From the NCBI GenBank assembly GCA_003132665.1, contig PKYN01000002.1, positions 1 to 64,000 of the forward strand: DNA of 64,000 bases, in the 5' to 3' direction. Below the pieces are notes generated by a model that made no database searches, was not told the origin of the DNA, and saw only the letters and a list, made by a program, of their open reading frames with translations. This DNA is from Actinomycetota bacterium (lineage in GTDB: Bacteria; Actinomycetota; Thermoleophilia; Gaiellales; Gaiellaceae). Of the stretch, positions 8,683 to 17,209 are shown one piece after another. The translations under genes and the position numbers were made by a program. Numbering within the stretch: the first letter of the stretch is position 1; every line of letters starts with the position of its first letter.

Positions 8683-9012
8683 ATGGCAGACCGTCCAGAA
8701 AGCGAACGCGCGGCGCGCGGGCCCCGGCAAGCCGGGCGCGCGATACGTGACCAGGCAACCGCGCAACGGGTTTTCGGCGAGCGGATCGAGCTGGACGGCG
8801 TGACGATCATCCCCGTCGCCGCCGTTCGGCGCTGCAAGTGCAATCCAGGCGGCGAGGAAAACGGCAAGGGCGGAAGCTGTAACAGCGCCCGGCCGGTCGG
8901 CCTGGTTGTGATCCAAGGCGGCCGGGTCGAGTGGAAGCCGACTCTCGACTTGAGTCGCGTAGCGCTGATCGCCGCCGTGACGCTTGGGCTTCTCGCGCTG
9001 CGGCGGCGCTGA
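8683..9012 (+). CDS. GerW/YtfJ-like protein
   Basis: A 109-aa protein matching the layout of the GerW (sporulation YtfJ) family: VFGERIELDGVTIIPVAAVR, a Gly-rich middle (here CKCNPGGEENGKGGS), SARPVGLVVIQGGRVEW, and a hydrophobic end (ALIAAVTLGLLAL) that could sit in the membrane. The ATG follows AAAGGAGAG, a clear ribosome site. Members are widespread in non-sporulating actinobacteria, so sporulation should not be inferred. The Cys-Lys-Cys in the loop is unusual to my eye. Confidence 0.72.
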   Translation: MADRPESERAARGPRQAGRAIRDQATAQRVFGERIELDGVTIIPVAAVRRCKCNPGGEENGKGGSCNSARPVGLVVIQGGRVEWKPTLDLSRVALIAAVTLGLLALRRR

Positions 9013-9042
9013 CTAGCCCAGACAACCTGCCGCGGAGCGGCG

Positions 9043-10416
9043 CTACGAACCGCCCGCGCGGGCAGCGGCGATCTGATCGCGGTACCAGAGCGCACTGCCC
9101 TTGGGAATGCGCCGCTGCGTCGGATAGTCCACGTAGTAGAGACCGAAGCGCTTGGCGTAGCCCTTCTCCCACTCGTAGTTGTCCAGCAGCGACCAGACGC
9201 AGTAGCCCTTGACGCTGACGCCGTCGGCGATCGCCTGCGACAACGCCTCGAGGTGGCGTGAGATGAAGTCGATGCGATCGGGATCCTCGACCACGTCTCC
9301 CCCGTCCCATTCGTCCGGGAAGGCGGCGCCGTTCTCGGTGATGTAGATGTCGATGTCGCCGTAGTCGCGCTTGATTCGAAGCAGCATCTCGTGCAGACCG
9401 TCGGGCGTGATGTCCCAGCCCATCTCCGTCAGCGGCAGCTGGGTGGGAACGCAGACCAAGCCCAGATAGGGCGAATCCGGCTTCTGCGTGACGGCCACGC
9501 GGTGGTAGAAGTTGACGCCGAGATGATCGATCGGGCTCGAGATAGCCGCCAGATCGCCGTCCTCGACTGATTCTTCGAAGCCGAAGCGCTCGTACTCGGC
9601 GAGCATGTCCTCGGGATAGGCGCCCTTGAACACCGGATCGAGGAACCAGCGGTTCTGGAAGCCGTCCCAGATCTGCGCCGCTTTCGCATCCTCGGGGGTG
9701 TCGGCGAGCGGCCTGGTGGGGTGCAGGTTGGGCGCGATTCCGATCTTCGCGGAGGGGCGGCCGGCGCGAAGCGCCTGAACGGCGAGCCCGTGCGAGAGCA
9801 GCAGGTGGTGCGAGACGCGCAGGGCCAGCGGCCAGTCGTTGTAGATGCCCGGCGCCTTCTCGCTACCGACGTATGCCATGAAGGCGGTCACCCAAGGCTC
9901 GTTGTGCGTGACCCAGAGGTCGACACGATCGCCGAGGCGATCGAACATCGCGGCCGCGTACTCGGCGAAGCGCTGCGTCGTGTCCCGATTTACCCAGCCG
10001 CCTTCGTCCTCCAGCGCCTGCGGAAGATCCCAGTGATAGAGCGTCGGGAACGGCGTGATACCGCGCTCGAGCAGGCCGTCTACCAGTCGCGAGTAGAAGT
10101 CGACGCCCTGTTCGTTCAGCGGTCCCTTGCCGTTCGGCATGACCCTGGACCAGGCGATCGAGAAGCGATAGACGCTCAGACCGAGGTCGGCCATAAGATC
10201 GGCGTCTTCCTGCCAGTGGTGATAGTGATCGCAGCTGACGTCGGCGTTCTCGCCGCGCTGAGTGCGCCCCGGTTCGTGGCTGAAGGTGTCCCAGATAGAC
10301 GGTCCGCGACCGCCTTCGTCGACCGCGCCTTCGATCTGGTAGGCCGAGGTAGCTACTCCCCAGCCGAAATCCTTGGGAAATCCAGGGACGAACCTTTTTC
10401 CGCCGTGCGCCACCAT
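9043..10416 (-). CDS. GH1 beta-glucosidase
   Basis: A 457-aa cytoplasmic family 1 glycoside hydrolase, normal length. The acid/base glutamate is in THNEP (Glu173), the nucleophile in ITENG (Glu361), and the N-terminal signature is FGWGVATSAYQIEG with EGGRGPSIWDTF. It hydrolyses beta-glucosides or beta-galactosides; the exact sugar cannot be read. It is monocistronic, with a 303-bp upstream gap holding two LacI-type operator sequences, so repression by a LacI-family protein is likely. Confidence 0.95.
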   Translation of the reverse strand: MVAHGGKRFVPGFPKDFGWGVATSAYQIEGAVDEGGRGPSIWDTFSHEPGRTQRGENADVSCDHYHHWQEDADLMADLGLSVYRFSIAWSRVMPNGKGPLNEQGVDFYSRLVDGLLERGITPFPTLYHWDLPQALEDEGGWVNRDTTQRFAEYAAAMFDRLGDRVDLWVTHNEPWVTAFMAYVGSEKAPGIYNDWPLALRVSHHLLLSHGLAVQALRAGRPSAKIGIAPNLHPTRPLADTPEDAKAAQIWDGFQNRWFLDPVFKGAYPEDMLAEYERFGFEESVEDGDLAAISSPIDHLGVNFYHRVAVTQKPDSPYLGLVCVPTQLPLTEMGWDITPDGLHEMLLRIKRDYGDIDIYITENGAAFPDEWDGGDVVEDPDRIDFISRHLEALSQAIADGVSVKGYCVWSLLDNYEWEKGYAKRFGLYYVDYPTQRRIPKGSALWYRDQIAAARAGGS

Positions 10417-10549
10417 CTACGTTTCTCCTTTTCGGCTTCGGTACCTGTCGCAGACCGCCGAGCGACTCCTGCAAGCGCCGGGTGGCGCCCGCAGGAGTCA
10501 CAGGCGAAGCGGCCCGCCTGTCAGCCTCAGCTTGGCCGTATTTTATCCA

Positions 10550-10563
10550 TGCAAACGTTCTCT
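10550..10563. promoter_or_regulatory. Imperfect LacI-type operator upstream of the beta-glucosidase gene
   Basis: TGCAAACGTTCTCT shares the GCAAACGTT core with the perfect site at 10667 and lies about 135 bp before the beta-glucosidase start. LacI-family operators are palindromes with a central CG, as here. Confidence 0.5.
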
Positions 10564-10666
10564 GGTTCGGACGAAGCTTCGCCAGGATGGTTTTCAACGA
10601 GCTTAGCCGGCACTGTTACAGGGAAATGAGTAATTCTTCGGCTTTCGGTTGGCTGCCGGCTTATCT

Positions 10667-10682
10667 TTGCAAACGTTTGCAA
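10667..10682. promoter_or_regulatory. Perfect LacI-type operator palindrome
   Basis: TTGCAAACGTTTGCAA is a perfect 16-bp palindrome with a central CG. It is 251 bp upstream of the beta-glucosidase start and 38 bp beyond the end of the neighbouring minus-strand gene. Paired with the half-conserved site at 10550 it could support looping by a tetrameric repressor. Confidence 0.65.
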
Positions 10683-10719
10683 TACCCGGAGGCGAAAGAG
10701 CGCCGCAGCGAGCTAGGGC

Positions 10720-11028
10720 CTAGGCGCCGGGCGGCGGCGGGAACCCCTGACGACGGCACTCGGCGGCGATCGCTCCCCCCGCCTTCCCCTGAGCCCGACA
10801 GAACTCGCGGGCCGCGCTGCCGCAGTTTCGAAGCGTGGTCCCTCCCAGCGACGACGCGACCGTAACGACGACACAACCCTTGTTCGAAGGTTGAGGCGCT
10901 CGGGTCGCATAGGCGTAAGAACCGGCGCCGATACCCAGGGCGACCGCGCACGCCATGGCCGCGAGGAAGTACTTGTCTCGCGGTCTGAGCGGCGCGACGA
11001 GGCGCTCCGCGTGCCCTTCAAGCGGCAT
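10720..11028 (-). CDS. Small single-span membrane protein, unknown function
   Basis: A 102-aa protein with one membrane span (YFLAAMACAVALGIGAGSYA, about residues 20-40). The C-terminal domain contains four cysteines (GCVVVT, RNCGSA, FCRAQ, ECRRQ) that could form two disulfides outside the cell. The ATG follows GGAAGG. No family recognised. Confidence 0.6.
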   Translation of the reverse strand: MPLEGHAERLVAPLRPRDKYFLAAMACAVALGIGAGSYAYATRAPQPSNKGCVVVTVASSLGGTTLRNCGSAAREFCRAQGKAGGAIAAECRRQGFPPPPGA

Positions 11029-11148
11029 GCGTGACGCCTTCCCGGGCAGGGCGGGTGCTCGCGGGTCTTTCCCGCCACAGACGATTCGGCTGTTCGATTC
11101 TCATCTTCTGTCTCCCTGTCAGAGCTCGGCCCGACGGCGCCCGAGCCG

Positions 11149-11823
11149 TCAGAAATCCACCCCTTCTCCTCTCGGCAGGACGAGCACCGGACAGCGAACC
11201 GCACCCATCAGGTACAGACCGGCGGCACTCATCGAGACCACACCGTGACGCGTCCCGATCTTCGAGCCGATGACCAGCAGATCGGGGGTGATGAGAGGGC
11301 TGGTCGCGACCTTCGCGCCGAGCCGCTGCGCGAGCGACTCGGCGGTCGTCTTGACGCAGGGGTCGTCGTCCGGGGTGATGGCCCCGATCGTCTTTATCTT
11401 CTTTTTGCCGTTCCGCTCGCGATAACCGGCCGGCGCGATCGCGATCGCGATCCGCCCGCCGTCGAGCAGTGTCCGGGCCGAGGACTGAGGCTCCACGTGC
11501 CCGCCGGCGGTCCGGTACTCGGAGCCGAAGACAACCAGGCTCGCCTGCTCGCTCGTGGCGAGCTGGCTCAGGCCCTCCGGTGTCGAGGCGCTGAAAACGA
11601 TGAACCGCGGAGCATCCGGCTTGCCGAGAAGCCGGGCGCCGCTGTCGAGCAGCTCGGCGGCCTCCTCGGCGGCGAGCTGCTCGCGCTCGTCGCCCTCTTC
11701 CTTGGCGTGGCGCACGTAGGCAAGTGCAAGCGAGTCGCCCTCCCCGGCCAGGATCTGACCGAGCGCGAGCGCGTCCTGATCCATCTCGGTGGCGTCGTAA
11801 GAGACGATGATTTCTATAGGCAT
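11149..11823 (-). CDS. Universal stress protein family protein
   Basis: About 224 aa, with two UspA-like halves: IEIIVSYDATEMDQDALALG at the start and, later, LLVIGSKIGTRHG...LYLMGAVRCPVLVLP, which resembles the Usp ATP-loop and final strand. The ATG at 11823 follows GGAGAGAAG; a TTG five codons upstream lies within that ribosome site, so I chose the ATG. Role: nucleotide-binding stress protein of unspecified function. Confidence 0.75.
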   Translation of the reverse strand: MPIEIIVSYDATEMDQDALALGQILAGEGDSLALAYVRHAKEEGDEREQLAAEEAAELLDSGARLLGKPDAPRFIVFSASTPEGLSQLATSEQASLVVFGSEYRTAGGHVEPQSSARTLLDGGRIAIAIAPAGYRERNGKKKIKTIGAITPDDDPCVKTTAESLAQRLGAKVATSPLITPDLLVIGSKIGTRHGVVSMSAAGLYLMGAVRCPVLVLPRGEGVDF

Positions 11824-12009
11824 GACTTCTCTCTCCAAATGTTGTCGTGGCGAGTCTGCTCCCGCCCGCTCCCGTATGAGAGAACGGTGGTTTCATCCGA
11901 GGCTCCGGCGAAGGAGAGAGCGAGTCGCGAGCCGGCTACGGACAGCGTCGTCCCGACTGCGAAGGGTTGCCGCCTCTCGCGACTCACTCTCCATCCTTGG
12001 CTGAGCGGA

Positions 12010-13437
12010 CTATGCCTTTGGAGGCTCATCACCTCCGTTTCCGCTCTTGCTGGCCGCGCTCCCCAGAGGAACCGCCACCCAACCGGGAATGCCGGTGGGA
12101 AGGGCGAGTGACGGGATGTCCGACGGATAGACCTCGTGGCCGTGCACCGCGACGTCGCCCGCCTCCATGTCTTCCTCGCTCATGCGCAGCGAGACGAAGC
12201 GCCCGACGAACTTGAGCAGGATGAACGTGATCCCCGCCGACCAGGCGATCACGAACAGAGCCGTGAGAGCCTGCCACTTGAGCAACACCCAGTTCCCGCT
12301 TATCAGGCCGGTGGCCGAGAAGCCGGAGCCCTTGCCGATGCCCAGATAAACGAGCATCTTCGGGTCTGCGAAGACAGCTACCAGCAGTCCACCCAGAAGC
12401 CCCGCGAAACCGTGCGTGTAGATGACGCCGAGCGTGTCGTCGACGTTACGGAACGGACGCAACCGGCTCACGTAGTTGTAGGCCAGGTAGACCAGCACCG
12501 AGCCGGTCGCTCCGAGCGCCATCGCGCCGTAGCCGTTGACGAACCCGGCCGCCGGCGTGATCACAACCAGCCCGACGATCATGCCGTTGACGCTGCCGAT
12601 CATCGACGGCTTGCGCTTGGTGGCGTAGTCGCAGAGCACCCAGACCAGGAAGGCGACCGCGGTGGAGAGGTTCGTGTTCAGAACCGCCGCCGAGGCGCTG
12701 GCGCCCGCGAAGTACGGGTCGCCGCCGTTGAAGCCGTTCCAGCCGAGCCAGAGCAGTCCGGCCCCGAGCGCGACCATGGCCAGATTGTTCGGCGCGTCGA
12801 TCTCGCGATCGCGTGCCAGGCGCGGGCCGATCACGGCCGCCGCGACGAAGCCCGAGACACCGGCGGAGAGGTGGATCACATAGCCGCCCGAGTAGTCGAT
12901 CGCACCGTGCTGAGCGAAGTAGCCGCCGCCCCAGATCAGGAAGGCGTCGATGCAGTAGACGCAGGTCATCCAAAGCGCGACGAACGGGATCCAGGCCTTG
13001 AAGTTGACCCGGCCCAGCACCGAGCCGAGCATCAGGATCGGCGTGATCGCCGCGAATACGAACTGGAAGTAGACCAGCGAAGACTGCGGGAATCTGAACT
13101 GCGGCATCGCTCCGTTCAAAAGCGGGATGTTCGCCCGCGCCTGCTCGCCGGTATGGCCGAGCACGCTCCCGGGCTTGCCGACGAAGTTGCCGAAGAAGCT
13201 GCTGCCTCCGTGCACCGGGGTTCCGAAGCCCATCTTGAAGCCCCAGAGCACCCAGGCGATCAGTACGACCGCAAAGGCAACGAACGACAGCATCATGCTG
13301 TTCACCGACCAGCGCTTCTGCATCACGCCGCCGTACAGAACGACCAGACCCGGCACGCTCATCAGCCCGACGAGGGTCGCCGCCGTCAGCTGCCAAGCGT
13401 TGTCGCCCGGACTGAGCCATGTGGGATAGGGAAGCAT
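12010..13437 (-). CDS. amt: Ammonium channel (Amt family)
   Basis: An integral membrane ammonium channel of about 475 aa with roughly 11 spans. The Amt signature runs through VLYGGVMQKRW, AGVSGFVAAAVIG, WFNGFNGGDPY-like sequence (LGWNGFNGGDPYFAG), and THGFAGLLGGLLVAVFADP, which holds a pore histidine. The C-terminal tail carries the DVAVHGHEVYPSD trimer-coupling region. The ATG at 13437 follows AGAAGGAGGT. No glnK is adjacent. The leader contains two tandem hairpins followed by T-runs and is probably regulatory. Confidence 0.93.
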   Translation of the reverse strand: MLPYPTWLSPGDNAWQLTAATLVGLMSVPGLVVLYGGVMQKRWSVNSMMLSFVAFAVVLIAWVLWGFKMGFGTPVHGGSSFFGNFVGKPGSVLGHTGEQARANIPLLNGAMPQFRFPQSSLVYFQFVFAAITPILMLGSVLGRVNFKAWIPFVALWMTCVYCIDAFLIWGGGYFAQHGAIDYSGGYVIHLSAGVSGFVAAAVIGPRLARDREIDAPNNLAMVALGAGLLWLGWNGFNGGDPYFAGASASAAVLNTNLSTAVAFLVWVLCDYATKRKPSMIGSVNGMIVGLVVITPAAGFVNGYGAMALGATGSVLVYLAYNYVSRLRPFRNVDDTLGVIYTHGFAGLLGGLLVAVFADPKMLVYLGIGKGSGFSATGLISGNWVLLKWQALTALFVIAWSAGITFILLKFVGRFVSLRMSEEDMEAGDVAVHGHEVYPSDIPSLALPTGIPGWVAVPLGSAASKSGNGGDEPPKA

Positions 13438-13491
13438 TAGACCTCCTTCTGTGCGGGGACAGGGCCCCCACGTCGAAAACGTCGTACGAAC

Positions 13492-13527
13492 AAAAAAAGC
13501 CCCAGAACGCACGAGGCGTTCCAAGGC
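13492..13527 (-). terminator. Second attenuator-like hairpin in the amt leader
   Basis: On the minus strand GCCTTGGAACGC, loop CTCGT, GCGTTCTGGGGC forms a fully paired 12-bp stem (with three G-T pairs), then seven T. It is 55 bp before the amt start and is a near copy of the hairpin at 13574-13602. Confidence 0.7.
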
Positions 13528-13564
13528 AGCCCTGCCTTCCTATCCCGCCCACATCGACGGGACC

Positions 13565-13602
13565 AAAAAAAACGCCCCGGCACGCCGTTTGCGCTCCGAG
13601 GC
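13565..13602 (-). terminator. First attenuator-like hairpin in the amt leader
   Basis: On the minus strand GCCTCGGAGCGC, loop AAACG, GCGTGCCGGGGC makes a 12-bp stem with one mismatch, then a G and eight T. It could end the arsenic operon, but its duplication 75 bp downstream and the promoter-like box at 13644 point to amt attenuation. Confidence 0.7.
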
Positions 13603-13643
13603 TCCTTTGCCGTAGCTCCGTCTTCGTTGCCGAAGCTGTTTTC

Positions 13644-13649
13644 AAGCTA
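13644..13649 (-). promoter_or_regulatory. Possible -10 box of amt
   Basis: TAGCTT on the minus strand fits TANNNT and would start transcription near 13637, just ahead of the tandem hairpins. That gives a leader of about 200 nt. Confidence 0.35.
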
Positions 13650-13853
13650 GCACGGCTTTCCGCGCCTCGTCAAATACGAAACATCGGGCGGCCTCCAAAT
13701 CGTCGGCCTGCGCGACCTACGAATAGCTCTTCCACTCCCCACCAGCTTGAAATTCCGAGGTCGATCTCTCGACGAGCACGTCGCCTGCCGGGGCGCCTAA
13801 GTTTTCCGCCCGCTCTCAGACTGAGAGGAACGCTTCGAGTCGCTCGCTGGAGT

Positions 13854-15026
13854 TCATGCTTCGACCCCTCCCTCGCCCGCGGCCTGAGCCGTCGGACTCG
13901 ATGCAGCCGCTCCAGCTCGAGGCTCGGGCCAGCGCAGTCGGCGGCTGGCCCAGAGCGCCACATAGACGAGCGAGACGAGCACCGGCACCTCGATCAACGG
14001 CCCCACGACACCCGCCAGCGCCTGCCCTGAGGTTGCGCCAAAGACGCCCACCGCCACCGCGATCGCCAGCTCGAAGTCGTTCGAGGCGACCGTGAAGGCG
14101 AGGCTCGCGGTTTGGGCGTAGGGCATCCGCATCAGCCGCCCGGCGCCGAAGCCGGCGAGCCACATGACGGCGAAGTAGGCGAGCAGCGGCAAGGCGATCC
14201 GAGCCACATCCAGCGGGCGGGAGGTGATCTTGTCGCCCTGGATGGCAAACAACAGCACGATCGTGAAGAGCAGCCCGTAGAGCGTGATCGGCGCGATTCG
14301 CGGAATGAAGCGCTGCTCGTACCAGTCACGGCCGCGACGCTTGAGACCGATCCGCCGAGTCAGGAAGCCGGCGGCGAGCGGGATTCCGAGGAAGATCAGT
14401 ACCGTGCGGGCGATCTCCCAGATGCCCGGCGAGAAGCCCTGCGTGTCCAGACCGAGCCAGCCCGGTAGTAGCGTCAGATAGAAGTAGCCGAGCAGCGAGT
14501 AGGCGACGACTTGAAAGAGCGCGTTGAAGACGACGAGTACAGCGGCGCGCTCGCGATCGCCGCGGGCGATGTCGTTCCAGACCAGCACCATGGCGATACA
14601 GCGCGCCAGCCCGACGATGATCACCCCCGTGCGATAGGCGGGCTGGTCGGCGAGCAGCAGCCAGGCGAGCGCGAACATCAGCGCCGGCCCGACGAGCCAG
14701 GAGAGGAGGAGCGAGACACCGAAGAAGTGCCGGTCGCTGACGCCGTCGTGGCTCATGCGACCAATGTCCTCGTAGCGCACCTTCGCGAGCACCGGATACA
14801 TCATCAGAAGCAGCCCGGCGGCGATCGGCAAGGACACGGTGCCGACTTGGAGCTTGTCGAGCCAGTCGTTCAAGCTAGGTATCAGCGCGCCTAGCCCCAG
14901 CCCGGCGGCCATCGCCAGCCCGATCCAGAGCGGCAGGAAGCGATCGAGAGTAGAGAGCCTCCCGAGAACCGCAGTTTCTCCTTCGCCTTGGCGCGGGGTC
15001 AGCGGCGCCTGCTCAAGAACCGCCAT
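13854..15026 (-). CDS. acr3: Arsenite efflux permease, ACR3 type
   Basis: A 390-aa membrane protein with about 10 spans, last gene of the arsenic operon. ACR3 hallmarks are ALIPSLNDWLDKLQVGTVSLP, MMYPVLAKVRYEDI and GLARCIAMVLVWNDIARGD, whose Cys binds arsenite. Later come FFTLxF-like core spans and LAFTVASNDFELAIAVAVG. It exports arsenite produced by the two ArsC reductases upstream. The start overlaps the stop of the preceding arsC (TGATG). Confidence 0.93.
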   Translation of the reverse strand: MAVLEQAPLTPRQGEGETAVLGRLSTLDRFLPLWIGLAMAAGLGLGALIPSLNDWLDKLQVGTVSLPIAAGLLLMMYPVLAKVRYEDIGRMSHDGVSDRHFFGVSLLLSWLVGPALMFALAWLLLADQPAYRTGVIIVGLARCIAMVLVWNDIARGDRERAAVLVVFNALFQVVAYSLLGYFYLTLLPGWLGLDTQGFSPGIWEIARTVLIFLGIPLAAGFLTRRIGLKRRGRDWYEQRFIPRIAPITLYGLLFTIVLLFAIQGDKITSRPLDVARIALPLLAYFAVMWLAGFGAGRLMRMPYAQTASLAFTVASNDFELAIAVAVGVFGATSGQALAGVVGPLIEVPVLVSLVYVALWASRRLRWPEPRAGAAASSPTAQAAGEGGVEA

Positions 15027-15649
15027 CAGCGCGACCCGTCGGCGCCGGGCTTACAGCGACCTTCACGAAGACAGGCGCGCGTCTCGCGCTCTGCGAGTGC
15101 GAGCGCGAACGAGCGCACGGGCGCTTCGTCATAACGAGCGAGCATCATGTCCGCGCACGCTCGAATCTCTTCCGCGGAGTGCGTGCTCGAGAACTCCTCG
15201 ACGAGCGACGGTAGGAGACGTCGCAGCCTGATTCCATGTGCGGTCCGATCGGAGCGGATCGAATCGAGCCGCTCCTTGATCAGATCTATGACGCGGCGCT
15301 CGATCTCGTCGCGGATCTCACGTACCTCTTCGAGCGAGCGGCCATGCGGATCTGCCACGTCCCAGTCCTCGGCCACGCTCGGGACGTAGGGGCAGCTACC
15401 GGCGCAAGCGAGAGTGATGGCCCAATCGGCATGCAGCTGCATCTCGAGGTCGAGTCGCTTCGGCTTCCGCCCGGAAAGGTCGATGTCGACCTCGTGCATC
15501 GCCTCGACGACCTCGGGCCACACCGCCTTAGCGGGGTCCTGCCCGGCCGACTCGGCGTGAACGTCCTTCGGCGCGTACCGCTCGAAGAACGCCTGCGCCA
15601 TCTGGGAGCGCCCGGCGTTTTGGGTGCAGACGAACAATACGTACTTCAT
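15026..15649 (-). CDS. arsC: Arsenate reductase (low-molecular-weight phosphatase fold) with C-terminal extension
   Basis: A 207-aa cytoplasmic reductase. The P-loop CTQNAGRS begins at Cys8, and residues 1-130 cover the usual ArsC fold, including CAGSCPYVPSVAEDWDVADP with two cysteines for the redox relay. Residues 135-207 form an extra helical domain (SLVEEFSSTHSAEEIRACAD) similar to the small three-helix domain fused to some actinobacterial ArsC proteins. The ATG follows GAGGAG. It is downstream of a second shorter arsC. Confidence 0.88.
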   Translation of the reverse strand: MKYVLFVCTQNAGRSQMAQAFFERYAPKDVHAESAGQDPAKAVWPEVVEAMHEVDIDLSGRKPKRLDLEMQLHADWAITLACAGSCPYVPSVAEDWDVADPHGRSLEEVREIRDEIERRVIDLIKERLDSIRSDRTAHGIRLRRLLPSLVEEFSSTHSAEEIRACADMMLARYDEAPVRSFALALAERETRACLREGRCKPGADGSR

Positions 15650-15651
15650 CG

Positions 15652-16056
15652 TTAGCTCCTCTCCGGCGTCTGGTCGAGCTCCTGAACGAGGAGATCGACC
15701 CGGCGCTCGATCTCATCGCGGATCTCGCGCACGCGCTCGAGCGATTGACCGGCCGGGTCGTCGAGATCCCAGTCGATGTAGCGCTTCCCGAGGATCACGG
15801 GGCAGGCATCGCCGCAGCCCATGGTCACAACAACGTCGGCCCATTCGGCGTCGGCGCGCTCGAGCTCGTGCGGGTCGCGATCGGCGAGATCGACGCCGAG
15901 CTCGCGCATCGCTTCGACAACCTCGGGATGCACCCGCGCCGCGGGGTTGCTTCCCGCGGAGCGCGCTTCGTGACGATCGGACGCGGCGAGACGGAAGAGC
16001 GCCTCGGCGATCTGCGAGCGACCCGCGTTCTGGACACAGACAAAAAGGACGTTCAT
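15652..16056 (-). CDS. arsC: Second arsenate reductase, short form
   Basis: A 134-aa paralog with P-loop CVQNAGRS (Cys7) and MGCGDACPVILGKRYIDWDL, so the redox cysteines are kept. The start at 16056 makes an ATGA overlap with arsM. Having two reductases in one operon suggests different reductant partners (thioredoxin or mycothiol type); which is which is unknown. Confidence 0.87.
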   Translation of the reverse strand: MNVLFVCVQNAGRSQIAEALFRLAASDRHEARSAGSNPAARVHPEVVEAMRELGVDLADRDPHELERADAEWADVVVTMGCGDACPVILGKRYIDWDLDDPAGQSLERVREIRDEIERRVDLLVQELDQTPERS

Positions 16057-16868
16057 CCGCAGCACTTCCCTTTCGAGCGGCTTCCGGGGAGAGGAAGCGA
16101 CTTCGCCACCTGCCTCGGGCCTTCGGCCTTGACGGCCTTGACGATCGCCGCGTGCATGCCGTCCTCGACCTCGTGTGTGAACTCGAGCGAGACACGCTCG
16201 AATCCCGCCGCCGCAAGCCCTTGCTCGTACTCGCTCTTCGACAGCGCTCCGGCGATGCAGCCCGAGTAGCTACCGCGCTCGGCGCGCTCGGCCGGCGAGA
16301 GGCGATCCTCGGCTACGACGTCCGAGATGCCGATCCGCCCGCCCGGCTTGAGCACGCGCACGATCTCGAGCAGCACCGCGGGCTTGTCGATCGAAAGGTT
16401 GATCACACAGTTGGAGATGACGACGTCGACCGACGCGGCCGGAAGCGGGATCTGCTCGATCATGCCCTTGAGGAAGATCGCGTTCGTGACACCGGCCTGC
16501 TCGGCATTTCGCTGCGCCAGCGCCAGCATCTCGTCGGTCATGTCGAGCCCGAATGCCCGCCCGCCCGAACCGACCCGTTTTGCGGACAGGAGCACGTCGA
16601 TGCCGCCGCCCGAGCCCAGGTCGAGCACCGTCTCGCCCTCGTGTAGGTCGGCGACCGCGATCGGATTGCCGCAGCCGAGCGAGGCCAGCGCCGCCGCTTC
16701 GGGAAGCTCGTCGCGCTCGCCGGCACTGTAGCCCACCGCGCCGAAGGCGTCACTGGCGGCTTTCTCGCCGCTGCAACAGGCCTTCCCGCCCTTCTCGCTG
16801 ACGGTGAGCGCGGCCTCGGCGTAGCGACGACGCACCTCTTCGCGCAGCTCCTCTGCAGAAGTTGTCAC
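16053..16868 (-). CDS. arsM: Arsenite S-adenosylmethionine methyltransferase
   Basis: A 271-aa enzyme that methylates As(III). The SAM-binding motif is VLDLGSGGGIDVLLSA. The conserved arsenic-binding cysteines appear in ISNCVINLS and YSGCIAGAL, with a further ACCSGE near the N-terminus and a Cys-Cys end (GKCCG). The GTG start at 16868 follows AAGGAGGAAG and overlaps the arsR stop (GTGA). Within the operon it offers a volatilisation route beside efflux. Confidence 0.92.
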   Translation of the reverse strand: MTTSAEELREEVRRRYAEAALTVSEKGGKACCSGEKAASDAFGAVGYSAGERDELPEAAALASLGCGNPIAVADLHEGETVLDLGSGGGIDVLLSAKRVGSGGRAFGLDMTDEMLALAQRNAEQAGVTNAIFLKGMIEQIPLPAASVDVVISNCVINLSIDKPAVLLEIVRVLKPGGRIGISDVVAEDRLSPAERAERGSYSGCIAGALSKSEYEQGLAAAGFERVSLEFTHEVEDGMHAAIVKAVKAEGPRQVAKSLPLPGSRSKGKCCG

Positions 16869-17209
16869 TGGCTTCCTCCTTCGAGATCGATCAAGCCGGC
16901 GAGCTTGCTCACGGCTTCGTGGTTGAGAGAGTAGAAGGCCCACTTGCCGCGCTGCTCTCTGTCGAGCAATCCAGCCTCGACCAGCTTCTTCATGTGATGG
17001 CTCACGGTTGGCTGCGCGAGCCCGAGCGGCCGGGTCAGATTGCACACGCAGACCGGCTCTCGATTGGTGGTCAGCAGGTTGACGATCTTCACCCGATGCG
17101 GATCGCCGAGCGCGGCGAATAACCTGGCCGTGGCCTCGGCTTCCTCGTTCGAGAGAGCCGGCGCGGCGAGCGGCACACACCCGGCCACGGCTGTCGTCGC
17201 GTCGGTCAT
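16865..17209 (-). CDS. arsR: ArsR-family transcriptional repressor
   Basis: A 114-aa winged-helix repressor. The helix-turn-helix is LGLAQPTVSHHMKKLVEAGLL and the ligand site is VCVCNLTRPLG (Cys-Val-Cys), the classical ELCVCDL-type As(III) sensor. The ATG at 17209 overlaps the stop of a small upstream gene (ATGA). It probably represses the operon through inverted repeats at 17379-17401. Confidence 0.92.
   Translation of the reverse strand: MTDATTAVAGCVPLAAPALSNEEAEATARLFAALGDPHRVKIVNLLTTNREPVCVCNLTRPLGLAQPTVSHHMKKLVEAGLLDREQRGKWAFYSLNHEAVSKLAGLIDLEGGSQ

Noticed and set aside
13565-13649. ANTAR-type dual hairpin in the amt leader
   Set aside because: The loops are five bases and do not show the A-N-N-G hexaloop; kept only as an attenuator of unknown type.
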